Shown: one piece after another, positions 15,231 to 22,676 of the stretch
Layout: every line of letters starts with the position of its first letter
Numbering within the stretch: position 1 is the stretch's first letter
Assembly: GCA_023423605.1 (NCBI GenBank)
Contig: JAFAFF010000011.1
Span: forward strand, 1 to 28,229
Direction of reading: 5' to 3'
DNA: 28,229 nucleotides
Origin: Pseudomonadota bacterium
GTDB lineage: Bacteria > Pseudomonadota > Gammaproteobacteria > Xanthomonadales > Xanthomonadaceae
The notes under the pieces: generated by a model
What the model was told of the DNA's origin: nothing
Databases searched by the model: none
The model's input: only the letters and a program-made list of their open reading frames with translations
Position numbers and translations under genes: made by a program

Positions 15231-15589
15231 CTGTAATGGTCATTGTGCTGCACGCATTCGTCTACGTCGTGGCGACGAGCGCCGCGGCACGCCTGATCCG
15301 CGACAAGTCCGATGCCGTCAGTCCGATGGCGCTGGGGCTGGGTGCCGTCGTGGCGTCTTCGGTCGCCATGAGCGTCTGCGCACGCTTGCTGCTGATCGAT
15401 CCGGCACGCTACGCCGCGCTGTCTTCCGGTGGCCAGGACATGTACGTGGGCAGATTGATGCTCTTCATCCTGGTGCCGACGGTGCTGTCCATCGCCGTCA
15501 TCGTCCTGCGCATGGTGCAGGCGGCATTCGATGCGGAAGTGCGCACAGCCGAGAACGCACGCATCGAAGGCATCATCCTGCGTTGGTGA
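15215..15589 (+). CDS. Hypothetical three-helix membrane protein
   Basis: A 124-residue protein I do not recognise. Three hydrophobic segments are visible, at about residues 2-22 (GIAIAVMVIVLHAFVYVVAT), 38-60 (LGLGAVVASSVAMSVCARLLL) and 78-99 (LMLFILVPTVLSIAVIVLR). A charged C-terminal tail (AFDAEVRTAENARIEG) follows. ATG 15215 follows GGGGGAG at about 15204-15210. The longer frame from 15113 is rejected because its leader is not protein-like. It stands alone on plus and faces the minus-strand small PepSY-linked gene, whose end is 21 bases away. A Clp/CRP-like site upstream suggests regulated expression. Confidence 0.7.
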   Translation: MGIAIAVMVIVLHAFVYVVATSAAARLIRDKSDAVSPMALGLGAVVASSVAMSVCARLLLIDPARYAALSSGGQDMYVGRLMLFILVPTVLSIAVIVLRMVQAAFDAEVRTAENARIEGIILRW

Positions 15590-15610
15590 CAGCCTGCGCC
15601 GGCACCCTGG

Positions 15611-15805
15611 TCAGCGGCGGTCGCGCCTGATCCAGGCGCGGACGAACAGTGCGACCAGGGCACTGAACACCAGCCAGGAAACCAGGTCGAAGAGGCCGTC
15701 CCCGAGCAGCGCGCTGACCAGCCCGACCACGGTGGCCAGGGCGATCCACGCCGGGGCGACGAACGGGCTGCGCATCGTGGGCGGGCTGCGGTCCGGCGGG
15801 CTCAT
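15611..15805 (-). CDS. Small membrane protein coupled to PepSY gene
   Basis: A 64-residue protein of unknown function. After a Pro-rich start (MSPPDRSPPTMRSPF) come two hydrophobic stretches, APAWIALATVVGLVSALLG and LVSWLVFSALVALFV. It ends in a basic tail (RAWIRRDRR), as in small inner-membrane proteins. Its ATG at 15805 overlaps the stop of the upstream PepSY gene as ATGA, so the two are translated together. It probably serves as an accessory subunit of that PepSY protein; this is inferred from position only. Confidence 0.7.
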   Translation of the reverse strand: MSPPDRSPPTMRSPFVAPAWIALATVVGLVSALLGDGLFDLVSWLVFSALVALFVRAWIRRDRR

Positions 15806-16941
15806 GCGATCTCCCTGGTCTGTGCGCGCTCGATCTCGGCGACGCGCGTGGCGGTGTTGCCGCGCTTGAACCACAGGTACAGCCCGCTCGCCAGCACGAG
15901 GATCGTCAACAGGTCCAGCAAGGCCCACAGGATCTTCAGCGGCAGCTTTCCGTAGTCGCCGAAGTGCAATGGCTGGCTGAGCAGCAGCACGGTCATGTAG
16001 AGGGGTAGTTGCGGTTGCGCGGTGAGTTCGCCAGTGGTGGCATCGACCAGCACGGGACGGTACATGCGTTCGGTCAGCGGCGTATCGCCCTGCATGAACA
16101 CACCGTAGTGGTGATTGCCACTGTAGCCGGTGCCGGGAAAACTCACGAAGGCTGGCCGCATGTGCGGTTCGGCGGCGCGTGCGGTATCCACCGCCGACTG
16201 CAGCGATGAAAGCGTGGATGGCCGGGGTTGTCCGGCATAGCGCGCCGCGAACTCGCCCAGCTGCTCGGCCTGGAAGGCCTTTTCAAGCGGTTTGGCCAAT
16301 GTGTTGATGGCGCCGGTCAGGCCGACCACCAGTGCCCAGCCCAACGTCACCACGCCCAGTACGTTGTGCAGGTCCAGCCACGCCAGGCGACGGCTGCGGC
16401 CGGTACGCAGCGTGCCGAACCGCTGCCTGCGCATGAAGGGGCCGTACAACACCAGCCCGGATACGATGGCGACCACGAACAGCAGGCCCATCGCGCCCAT
16501 GAACAACAGCCCGGGCAGGCCCATGAAAAGATCGGTATGCAGACGGAGGATGAAGTACATCACCCCTTCGTTGAACTGCGCTGCCGGAACCTGCTCTCCG
16601 GTAAGGGTATTGAGCTGCACCGTCTGCATCTGCGGTGGCGGGGTATCCACCCGCGCGCCGGTGTTGACGTACATCACTGGTGCCTCAGGGTTCCAGCCGA
16701 CGAACAGCGGCACGTTGCCGGGATAGTGCTGCAGCGCCGTCTGCACCTGGGCATCCAGATCGCGCAGGACGGCCCCGGCAGGAGCGGGCGCAACCTCCGG
16801 ATCCGCGCCGGTCAGGTGGTCGATCTCGTGGCCGAAGATCAGTGGCAGCCCGGTCAGGCAGAGCAGCAGCAGGAACAGCGTGCAGACCAGGCTGGTCCAT
16901 TTGTGGACCACGAACCAGGCTTTGATGGTGGAACGTTGCAT
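15802..16941 (-). CDS. PepSY domain membrane protein (possible iron-uptake reductase type)
   Basis: Inner-membrane protein of 379 residues from the PepSY-TM family. Features in order: first membrane helix after VVHKWTS (SLVCTLFLLLLCLTGLPLIF), a periplasmic PepSY region with VDTPPPQMQTVQLNTLTGE, and the motif LHTDLFMGLPG. Next come helices around GLLFVVAIVSGLVLYG and NVLGVVTLGWALVVGLTGAI (after LDLH), and a final helix WALLDLLTILVLASGLYLWF. ATG 16941 is chosen over the in-frame 17091 start because it begins the family N-terminus (MQRSTIKAWFVVHKW) and has GAGGA upstream. A probable Fur box and promoter lie 55-92 bases upstream, which points to iron regulation. The protein is distinct from the 499-residue PepSY protein encoded 0.9 kb away on plus. 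Confidence 0.88.
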   Translation of the reverse strand: MQRSTIKAWFVVHKWTSLVCTLFLLLLCLTGLPLIFGHEIDHLTGADPEVAPAPAGAVLRDLDAQVQTALQHYPGNVPLFVGWNPEAPVMYVNTGARVDTPPPQMQTVQLNTLTGEQVPAAQFNEGVMYFILRLHTDLFMGLPGLLFMGAMGLLFVVAIVSGLVLYGPFMRRQRFGTLRTGRSRRLAWLDLHNVLGVVTLGWALVVGLTGAINTLAKPLEKAFQAEQLGEFAARYAGQPRPSTLSSLQSAVDTARAAEPHMRPAFVSFPGTGYSGNHHYGVFMQGDTPLTERMYRPVLVDATTGELTAQPQLPLYMTVLLLSQPLHFGDYGKLPLKILWALLDLLTILVLASGLYLWFKRGNTATRVAEIERAQTREIA

Positions 16942-16995
16942 GCAGCGTGAATCCTCGGGCGACAGCTGGAGGTGGGCGATGAGCATCGGCTGCGG

Positions 16996-17001
16996 ATTAT
17001 C
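16996..17001 (-). promoter_or_regulatory. -10 element for the minus PepSY operon
   Basis: GATAAT on the minus strand (5 of 6 consensus bases), with TTGTAT as a weak -35 at 17024-17019 after a 17-base spacer. The -35 lies inside the Fur-like box. The predicted start near 16989 leaves a leader of about 48 bases. Confidence 0.5.
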
Positions 17002-17014
17002 CCGGCAGGGTCCT

Positions 17015-17033
17015 GCAAATACAAACGATTCCC
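17015..17033 (-). promoter_or_regulatory. Probable Fur box
   Basis: GCAAATACAAACGATTCCC resembles the imperfect 19-bp Fur operators found before iron genes in gamma-proteobacteria (halves GCAAAT and CGATTCCC). It overlaps the proposed -35 of the PepSY operon, the position expected for iron-dependent repression. Judged by eye, without a matrix score. Confidence 0.5.
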
Positions 17034-17179
17034 AGCTGCGTTGGTGCGCCCGTCGCCAGCGACGTCGTTCAGGCTGGTTCAGCGCTGTCATCGCGCCGTA
17101 GCCAGGGGATCACGCCCCGCATGCCGCCGGGCCGCTAGCGTGGGGCCGTGAACCGAAAGCATTCGAATGGAGAACGCTC

Positions 17180-17362
17180 ATGTGGCTGATCGACCGCCTG
17201 CTTCCCCCGTCCAGGACACCCCGTCCGGCCGATGCAGCCATGCCCCCCTCGCCGCTGGAAGCTCCTGCGCGCCGTCTTTCCCTCAAGCGTGGCGCACGGG
17301 CAGGGCGCGCCGGCATGGCACCGTGGCAGAAGGTCGCGCCGCTGCGCCGCGGCCGGCACTGA
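17180..17362 (+). CDS. Possible 60-residue small protein
   Basis: I do not recognise it. GGAGA at 17169-17173 lies 6 bases before ATG 17180, good translation-start spacing. The product begins MWLIDRLLPPSR and is rich in Pro, Arg and Ala, with a basic tail (PLRRGRH). It has no membrane helix and no known motif. It sits between the minus PepSY operon and the end of the GFA-family gene, with no partner. The initiation signal is good but the composition could also come from a chance GC-rich frame. Confidence 0.35.
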   Translation: MWLIDRLLPPSRTPRPADAAMPPSPLEAPARRLSLKRGARAGRAGMAPWQKVAPLRRGRH

Positions 17363-17415
17363 GGTTCACCCTCGCCGCGGCGACGGTTGGGTGGGTATGC
17401 CAGCGAAGAGGTGCG

Positions 17416-17817
17416 CTAGCGGCGGTCCGCAGGATGGTTGACGCCATCGTTGACCGGTATCTCGCCCAGCGCGAACGGGTCGATGCCTTCCAGGCAGCCC
17501 ACGTTGTAGCCATATTCATGGGGGTTCGAGCGCCGCCGGTGATGCGTGTAGATACCGCAGGTCGCGCAGAAATAATGTTCGGCCACGTGGGTGTTGAACT
17601 GGTAAAGCCGCAGCTGTTCATGACCACGCACCACCTGCAGGCCGTCCTCGGCCACGCCTGCTGCGATGGCGCCCCGTCGGCGGCACATCGAACAATCGCA
17701 GCGACGTGGATCGACGATGCCATCGGGCAGGTGCAGCCGCAGTTCCACCGCGCCGCAATGGCAGGTGGCGCGGTGGTAGGCCTGCACCGGGGTTCCTGAA
17801 ACCTGTTTGATGCCCAT
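17416..17817 (-). CDS. GFA family (CENP-V/GFA domain) protein
   Basis: A 133-residue zinc-binding protein of the glutathione-dependent formaldehyde-activating enzyme family. The Cys sets are all present: CHCGAVEL (Cys19, Cys21), CDCSMCRRRG (Cys40, Cys42, Cys45) and CATCGIYTHH (Cys84, Cys87). These bind two zinc ions in characterised members. Most family members have no proven substrate, so an S-hydroxymethylglutathione role should not be assumed. ATG 17817 is preferred over the longer frame to 17940 because it starts just before the domain. It is divergent from the DUF4105 gene and looks monocistronic. Confidence 0.85.
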   Translation of the reverse strand: MGIKQVSGTPVQAYHRATCHCGAVELRLHLPDGIVDPRRCDCSMCRRRGAIAAGVAEDGLQVVRGHEQLRLYQFNTHVAEHYFCATCGIYTHHRRRSNPHEYGYNVGCLEGIDPFALGEIPVNDGVNHPADRR

Positions 17818-17952
17818 GGATGCTCCCGGCGGCCGCCAGGGAAGCCGCCGTTGCCCGCATTGTGCCGCAGCCGTGCCTGAACGGGGCGCGATTCCGTGTT
17901 TTCGTCGCTTATGGCTAACTATGCTCCTCCGAAACGACAAGGATGGTTCCAG

Positions 17953-18993
17953 GTGAAGGCAGCAGGGCGCTGGAGTATCGCAACGGTGATGCTGCTGTTG
18001 GCCGCATCGGGTGCCGGGCTGCTCTTCTACCAGCTACCCGGTCCCGTGTGGCTGGCCGGTGGGGTTGCCGCTGCGTGGCTGGTGGTGGCGGGATGGGTGG
18101 CGCTGGGCGTGGGCCGCGGCAGGCCGACCCGGCGGCGGCTCGGCATCTTCGCCGCGTGCCTTGCCGCCCTCGGAGCGTGGTGGATGGCACTGTCCCCGCG
18201 ACAGGATCGCGTCTGGGCCGATGATGTCGCCGAGCGCCTGCACGTGGTGTCCTTCGATGGCCGCCACGTCGTACTGGACAACGTGCGTGACTTCCGCTGG
18301 CGCAGCGAAGACGACTACGACGTGCGCTGGGTGCGCCGCGAATACGACCTGCAGCAGCTGCGTTCGGCCGATCTGGTGCTGTCCTACTGGATGGGACCGG
18401 CAATCGCCCACACGCTGGTGTCCTTCGGTTTCGATGATGGCCGGCAGCTGGTGTTTTCGGTTGAGATCCGCAAGGAGCGTGGCGAATCGTTTTCCGCGCT
18501 GGGCGGGTTCTTCCGCAGGTTCGAAATGACCCTGGTGGCGGCGGAGGAAACCGACATCATCCGCACCCGGACCAACGCACGTGGCGAGGACGTCTATCTG
18601 TACCGCCTGCATGGCCTGGGCCGTGCCCAGCTGCGCGCGTTGTTCGCCGGTTACCTGGACCAGGCGCGCCGGCTGGATGCCGAACCTGCCTGGTACAACA
18701 CGCTGACCAGCAACTGCACCACCATCGTCTTCGACCTTGCCCGCCACATCGCCCCGGGCCTGCCACTGGACCATCGCCTGCTGCTGTCCGGCTATCTGGC
18801 TGAATATGCCTATGAACAGCATGCGCTGGTGCCGGGCCACGATTTCGCCACCTTGAAGGCACGTGGACGGATCACCGAACGCGCGCTGCAGCCCGGTTCC
18901 GAAGCGGATTTCTCGACCCGGATCCGCCGCGGCGTGCCCGGAACACTCCAGGATGAAGACCTGCGGAACCACGGACAGGGAAGCGCACAATGA
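17953..18993 (+). CDS. DUF4105 (Lnb-type N-terminal domain) membrane protein
   Basis: Predicted inner-membrane protein of 346 residues with a periplasmic DUF4105 domain. Three hydrophobic segments lie in the first 80 residues (IATVMLLLAASGAGLLFY, VWLAGGVAAAWLVVAGWVAL and LGIFAACLAALGAWWMAL). The domain follows, with LVLSYWMGPAIAHTLVSFGF, GESFSALGGFF and the hallmark YNTLTSNCTTIVFDLARH. Its Cys and nearby His are candidate catalytic residues. Related DUF4105 domains occur in the Bacteroides lipoprotein N-acyltransferase Lnb. The function here is unknown. GTG 17953 is chosen because AAGGA lies 9 bases before it. The upstream ATG 17911 lacks a ribosome site, and its 14 codons use rare A/T-ending triplets. 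Its stop overlaps the next start as ATGA. Confidence 0.8.
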   Translation: MKAAGRWSIATVMLLLAASGAGLLFYQLPGPVWLAGGVAAAWLVVAGWVALGVGRGRPTRRRLGIFAACLAALGAWWMALSPRQDRVWADDVAERLHVVSFDGRHVVLDNVRDFRWRSEDDYDVRWVRREYDLQQLRSADLVLSYWMGPAIAHTLVSFGFDDGRQLVFSVEIRKERGESFSALGGFFRRFEMTLVAAEETDIIRTRTNARGEDVYLYRLHGLGRAQLRALFAGYLDQARRLDAEPAWYNTLTSNCTTIVFDLARHIAPGLPLDHRLLLSGYLAEYAYEQHALVPGHDFATLKARGRITERALQPGSEADFSTRIRRGVPGTLQDEDLRNHGQGSAQ

Positions 18994-20978
18994 ACATGGC
19001 AAGGAGAGGAACGGCGTGGGCCCGTAGCGGCCGCCTGCTGCTGGCCACGGTGGTGCTGCTGCTCGGCAGCGGCTGCGCCATGGTCACCGTCAAGCAGGTG
19101 GCCAACACCGATTACCTGCAGACCAAGCGCGCCGATGTGCTCACCTCCGGCAAGCTCAGTGCGGCATCGCAGGAAACGCTGAGCGTGGTGGGCCTGGATG
19201 AAAGCCAGTGCGACAAGGACGTGGTGGCCTGCCGGACCACGCTGCTGGAAACCGAAGGCATCAATACCGAGCAGCGGCTTTCAGCGCTTTCCGAGCTGTG
19301 GGTGCGTACGGCGCTGGCATTGAGCCCGAAGCCGAAGAACGCCGACAAGGAACCGATGAGCGTGGCGGCGGTGGATGCCTGGCTGGAAGCGGCGCGCTAC
19401 GCGTACGCCTACCTGTTCTTCAGCGGGCGGGCGCCTTCGGACCGTGCGTTCGAGGACCGCCAGACCCAGGTACGCGACTACTACAACTATGCAGCCGAGC
19501 AGACGGCATCCATGGTGTTCCGGCGCGCGCGCGAATCCGCGCTGGAAGGCGAGGATTACAACACCCCGGTGGCCGGCGAACGCTGGACCATCACCTCCAG
19601 TTTCGAACGCCTGGCCTTGCCCGGTATTCCCACCCGGCTGGTATCGGCGGCCACGGTGAGTTTCGTGGGGCTGCGCAGCACCTATCGCCGCGACGGCTTC
19701 GGTGCCGAACTGGTGGTGGTGATGGATCCACCGAAGCTGAGCACGCCGCTGCCGCAGGCCGATGCACCGGTGGACGGTGGCAGCCGCCGGCAGCAGCAGG
19801 AGGTGCCGCAGTACAGCGAGATGTCGTCCATCAACGTCACCGCCCTGCTGCGCTTCAAGGGCCAGACGCTGCAGGACGTGCTGTCCACCAGCCAGGTGCT
19901 GCTGGATGTCTATTCACCCGAAGCCACCGAGCATGTGGAGCTGCAGGGCGAGCAGGTTCCGCTGGCCGGCAACTTCACCGCAGCCTACGGCTTGTGGCTG
20001 GCGCAGAGCGGCTTCGCGCAGCAGTCGCTGCGCACCCTGTTCGGCATGAGCGAAGGCATCAACAAGCCGCATATCTACCTGATGCAGCCGTGGGATCCTG
20101 ATCGCCGCATCATCTTCATGCTGCACGGCCTGGGCAGCAGCCCTGAAGCGTGGGTCAACGTGGCCAACGAGATCATGGGCGAACAGGACCTGCGCCGTGA
20201 GTTCCAGGTGTGGCAGGTGTATTACCCCACCAATGCGCCGATCGCCCTGAACCGGTATGAGATCGCGCAGGCCTTCAACCAGACGCTGCAGCATTTCGAT
20301 CCTTCCGGTCGCACCCGTGCTTCCAGGGACATGATCTATATCGGTCACAGCATGGGCGGTGTGCTGGCCCGGCTGCTGGTCAGTTCTTCCGGCGAGACGC
20401 TGTGGAACGATGTGACCACGCGCTATGAGCTGAAGGGCGACAGGCTGCGGCGGGTGCAGGCCAAGCTGGGGCCGGTGCTGCACTTCCAGCCGCAGCCGAA
20501 CGTGGAGCGGGCGATATTCATTGCCGCCCCGCACCAGGGCACCGACATCGCCGGCAACCGGATCGGCCGGTTGCTGGGGCGGCTGGTGCGGCTGCCCCTC
20601 ACCCTCCTGGGATCGTTCGAGGAAGCGTTCCTTGCCCTTCAGCAGCCGGACGGGCAGCGGGCGGGCAACCAGAAGGTGCGGGTGCCCAACAGCATCGACA
20701 ACCTGAAGGCGAGCGAGCCCTTCGTGAAGGCCGCCGCATCGCTGCCGATCCAGCCGGGGCTGAAGTATCACTCGATCATCGCGCACCGCAAGCCGGACGT
20801 GCCGCTGGCGCAATCCGATGACGGGCTGGTGCCGTACTGGAGTGCGCATCTGGATGGCGCGTTGTCGGAGAAGATCATCATCTCCGGCCATAGCGTGCAG
20901 GAAACCCCGCAGGCGGTGCTGGAAATCCGGCGCATCCTGCGCGAAGACGTGGAAGAGGTCGGCGCCCGCGCCCGGTAG
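18990..20978 (+). CDS. Lipoprotein alpha/beta hydrolase, lipase-like
   Basis: Large predicted lipoprotein of 662 residues. The signal peptide ends in a lipobox LGSGC with Cys29 as the lipid-attachment site; Ala at +2 suggests the outer membrane. The N-terminal ~330 residues show no domain I know. The C-terminal part is an alpha/beta hydrolase: IIFMLHGLGSSPEAW (oxyanion region), GHSMGGVLARLL with nucleophile Ser454, FIAAPHQGTD, then DDGLVPYWS (Asp610/Asp611) and SGHSVQ (His634) to complete a triad. It could act on lipids, esters or acyl groups in the envelope. ATG 18990 overlaps the DUF4105 stop as ATGA, so the two proteins probably work together. The stop codon TAG is part of a REP unit. Confidence 0.85.
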   Translation: MNMARRGTAWARSGRLLLATVVLLLGSGCAMVTVKQVANTDYLQTKRADVLTSGKLSAASQETLSVVGLDESQCDKDVVACRTTLLETEGINTEQRLSALSELWVRTALALSPKPKNADKEPMSVAAVDAWLEAARYAYAYLFFSGRAPSDRAFEDRQTQVRDYYNYAAEQTASMVFRRARESALEGEDYNTPVAGERWTITSSFERLALPGIPTRLVSAATVSFVGLRSTYRRDGFGAELVVVMDPPKLSTPLPQADAPVDGGSRRQQQEVPQYSEMSSINVTALLRFKGQTLQDVLSTSQVLLDVYSPEATEHVELQGEQVPLAGNFTAAYGLWLAQSGFAQQSLRTLFGMSEGINKPHIYLMQPWDPDRRIIFMLHGLGSSPEAWVNVANEIMGEQDLRREFQVWQVYYPTNAPIALNRYEIAQAFNQTLQHFDPSGRTRASRDMIYIGHSMGGVLARLLVSSSGETLWNDVTTRYELKGDRLRRVQAKLGPVLHFQPQPNVERAIFIAAPHQGTDIAGNRIGRLLGRLVRLPLTLLGSFEEAFLALQQPDGQRAGNQKVRVPNSIDNLKASEPFVKAAASLPIQPGLKYHSIIAHRKPDVPLAQSDDGLVPYWSAHLDGALSEKIIISGHSVQETPQAVLEIRRILREDVEEVGARAR

Positions 20979-20997
20979 AGCCGGGCTCTGCCCGGCT
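20975..20997 (+). repeat. SMAG-type REP unit, plus orientation, overlapping a stop codon
   Basis: GTAGAGCCGGGC then TCTGCCCGGCT. The TAG in its head is the stop codon of the lipoprotein hydrolase gene. It pairs with the inverted unit at 21013-21035. Confidence 0.88.
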
Positions 20998-21012
20998 GTG
21001 ACGTCATCGCGA

Positions 21013-21035
21013 AGCGGGGCAGAGCCCCGCTCTAC
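21013..21035 (-). repeat. SMAG-type REP unit, minus orientation
   Basis: AGCGGGGCAGAG then CCCCGCTCTAC. It is inverted relative to the unit at 20975-20997 with a 15-base spacer, so the pair could fold as one larger hairpin between converging genes. Confidence 0.85.
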
Positions 21036-21070
21036 CTGCCCGGCCGGGTGGTGCATCGGACGTTGCGGTT

Positions 21071-21093
21071 TGCCGGGCAGAGCCCGGCACTAC
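21071..21093 (-). repeat. SMAG-type REP unit, minus orientation
   Basis: TGCCGGGCAGAG then CCCGGCACTAC, the third unit in this 120-base cluster. It ends 5 bases before the end of the minus-strand dehydrogenase gene. Confidence 0.85.
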
Positions 21094-21098
21094 GCGTG

Positions 21099-21701
21099 TC
21101 ACCAGGCGGTGAGGGTCTGTCCGCTCTGGATGCCTTCCACCGCGCGCTGGTAGGCCAGCGCCACGCGCCGCGCGGGGATCGCTTCGAAGCCCGGGAAGTA
21201 CGGCCCGTAACCTTCCATGGACTCCTCCAGCACCGTCGGGCTGACCACGTTGATGCGCAGGCCACGCGGCAGCAGCTCGAAGGCTGCAGCACGCACAAAG
21301 CCTTCCAGCGCTGCGTTCACCGCCGTGGCATTGGCACCATCGCGGATCGGCTGGGCACTGATGATGCCGCTGGTGAGGGTGATCGAACCGCCTTCGCGCA
21401 GGTGGTGCTGTGCTGCCAGCGCCAGCCGCACCTGGCCGAGCAGCTTGTCCTGCAGGCCGGTGTTGAAGGCCGTGGCATCCATGCGTGCAAGTGGCCCGAA
21501 ATGCACCTGGCCGGTGGTGGCGATCACCGCATCCAGCGGGCCGGTGGCAGCGAACAGCGCCTGCACGCTGGCATCCTGGGTGAGATCGACATGATGGTCG
21601 CCGCTGCTGCGGCCGGCACGCAGCACCTCATGGTGGGCCGCAAGGTGATCGGCGACGGCACGACCGAGGGTGCCGGAGGCACCGATGACGAGGATCTTCA
21701 T
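21099..21701 (-). CDS. Short-chain dehydrogenase family protein, atypical active site
   Basis: A 200-residue Rossmann-fold protein. The N-terminal NADP-binding motif is VIGASGTLGRAVAD, followed by VIATTGQVHFG and the active-site strand SITLTSGIISAQP. The usual Tyr-x-x-x-Lys is missing: the equivalent segment reads GANATAVNAALEGFVRAA. The tail LRINVVSPTVLEES is normal. Several short SDR-like proteins share this pattern, and their reactions are not defined. ATG 21701 has GGAG 7 bases upstream; a TTG two codons earlier is less likely. It is monocistronic and converges with the hydrolase gene across a REP cluster. Confidence 0.85.
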   Translation of the reverse strand: MKILVIGASGTLGRAVADHLAAHHEVLRAGRSSGDHHVDLTQDASVQALFAATGPLDAVIATTGQVHFGPLARMDATAFNTGLQDKLLGQVRLALAAQHHLREGGSITLTSGIISAQPIRDGANATAVNAALEGFVRAAAFELLPRGLRINVVSPTVLEESMEGYGPYFPGFEAIPARRVALAYQRAVEGIQSGQTLTAW

Positions 21702-21825
21702 GGACAAACTCCGTGGAAGGAAGGGGAAGCCGTTGCCGGGGCAGGGGCCCCCGGTGGGGCGATGTGCGGCGCGCTGTCAGTACGCGGCGCCGAGCTGCCG
21801 GCCATGGTCACCCGCTGGTATCGCA

Positions 21826-22650
21826 TCATCCATCGTTCGCGGCTGACAGTTCCTGCCCGCGCTGCTGCGCGGCCTTCAGGGCGCTGTCCACCAGACGTTC
21901 GAATCCACCGGCCTGGAAGCATTCGATCGCCGCCTGCGTGGTGCCGCCGGGGGAAGTGACGCGGCGGCGCAGTTCAGCGGCCGGTTCACCGGCCTCGTCC
22001 AGCATGCGCGCCGCGCCCAGCAGCGTCTGCTGCACCAGCGTGCGGGCGGCGTCGGCCGGCAGTCCTTGGGCGATGCCGGCCGCTTCCATGGCTTCGGCCA
22101 GGAGGAAAACATAGGCCGGGCCGCTGCCGGACACGGCGGTCACCGAGTCCATCAGGGCTTCCTCGTCCACCCAGACCGTGCGCCCGGCGCTGCACAGCAC
22201 CGCATCGGCCTGTGCGCGCTGGGCACCGGAAACCTGCGCGGTGGCGAACAGGCCGGTGACGCCGGCCCCCAGCAGCGCGGGAGTATTGGGCATGGCGCGC
22301 ACCACCGGCAGGTCGCCGCCCAGCCAGCGGTCCAGCTGGGCGCTGGTGATGCCGGCGGCGATGGACACCAGCAAGGGACGTCGTTGCTGGGCGATATCCC
22401 GCAGCGAGCCGCAGACCTCGCGCAGCACCTGGGGTTTCACCGCCAGTACCCAGGTGTCGGCGCGGCTGGCGGCCTCGCTGGCGCTGGCATGCACGGTGAC
22501 GCCGAAATCGGCGTCGAGCGCATCGCGCAGGGCCTGCACCGGTTCGGCGACATGGATGCGCGTGGCGGCCACGCCCTGGCGTACCAGGCCGGCGATCAGG
22601 CTGCGGGCCATGTTGCCGCCGCCGATGAAGGCGATGGTGGGTTCGGTCAT
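21826..22650 (-). CDS. proC: Pyrroline-5-carboxylate reductase ProC
   Basis: Final step of proline synthesis, reducing pyrroline-5-carboxylate with NAD(P)H in the cytosol. The 274-residue protein has the dinucleotide-binding motif FIGGGNMARSLIAGL at about residues 8-22. Further motifs are VVRAMPNTPALLGAG and AVSGSGPAYVFLLAEAM, and the family signature is completed by VTSPGGTTQAAIECF. ATG 22650 has AGGAG 7 bases upstream; longer in-frame starts at 22656 and 22680 would sit on or beyond that site. It lies just after yggS (26 bases apart) in the same direction, an arrangement common in gamma-proteobacteria. Confidence 0.96.
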   Translation of the reverse strand: MTEPTIAFIGGGNMARSLIAGLVRQGVAATRIHVAEPVQALRDALDADFGVTVHASASEAASRADTWVLAVKPQVLREVCGSLRDIAQQRRPLLVSIAAGITSAQLDRWLGGDLPVVRAMPNTPALLGAGVTGLFATAQVSGAQRAQADAVLCSAGRTVWVDEEALMDSVTAVSGSGPAYVFLLAEAMEAAGIAQGLPADAARTLVQQTLLGAARMLDEAGEPAAELRRRVTSPGGTTQAAIECFQAGGFERLVDSALKAAQQRGQELSAANDG

Positions 22651-22676
22651 CTGCATTCTCCTTTCCATCTGTGGGT

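Noticed and set aside
16228..16950. Plus-strand frame antisense to the PepSY gene
   Set aside because: Gln/His/Ala-rich translation typical of antisense shadows; PepSY motifs and helices are on minus.
17911..17952. ATG 17911 as the start of the DUF4105 gene
   Set aside because: No ribosome site, and 14 codons rich in rare A/T-ending triplets; GTG 17953 has AAGGA at good spacing.
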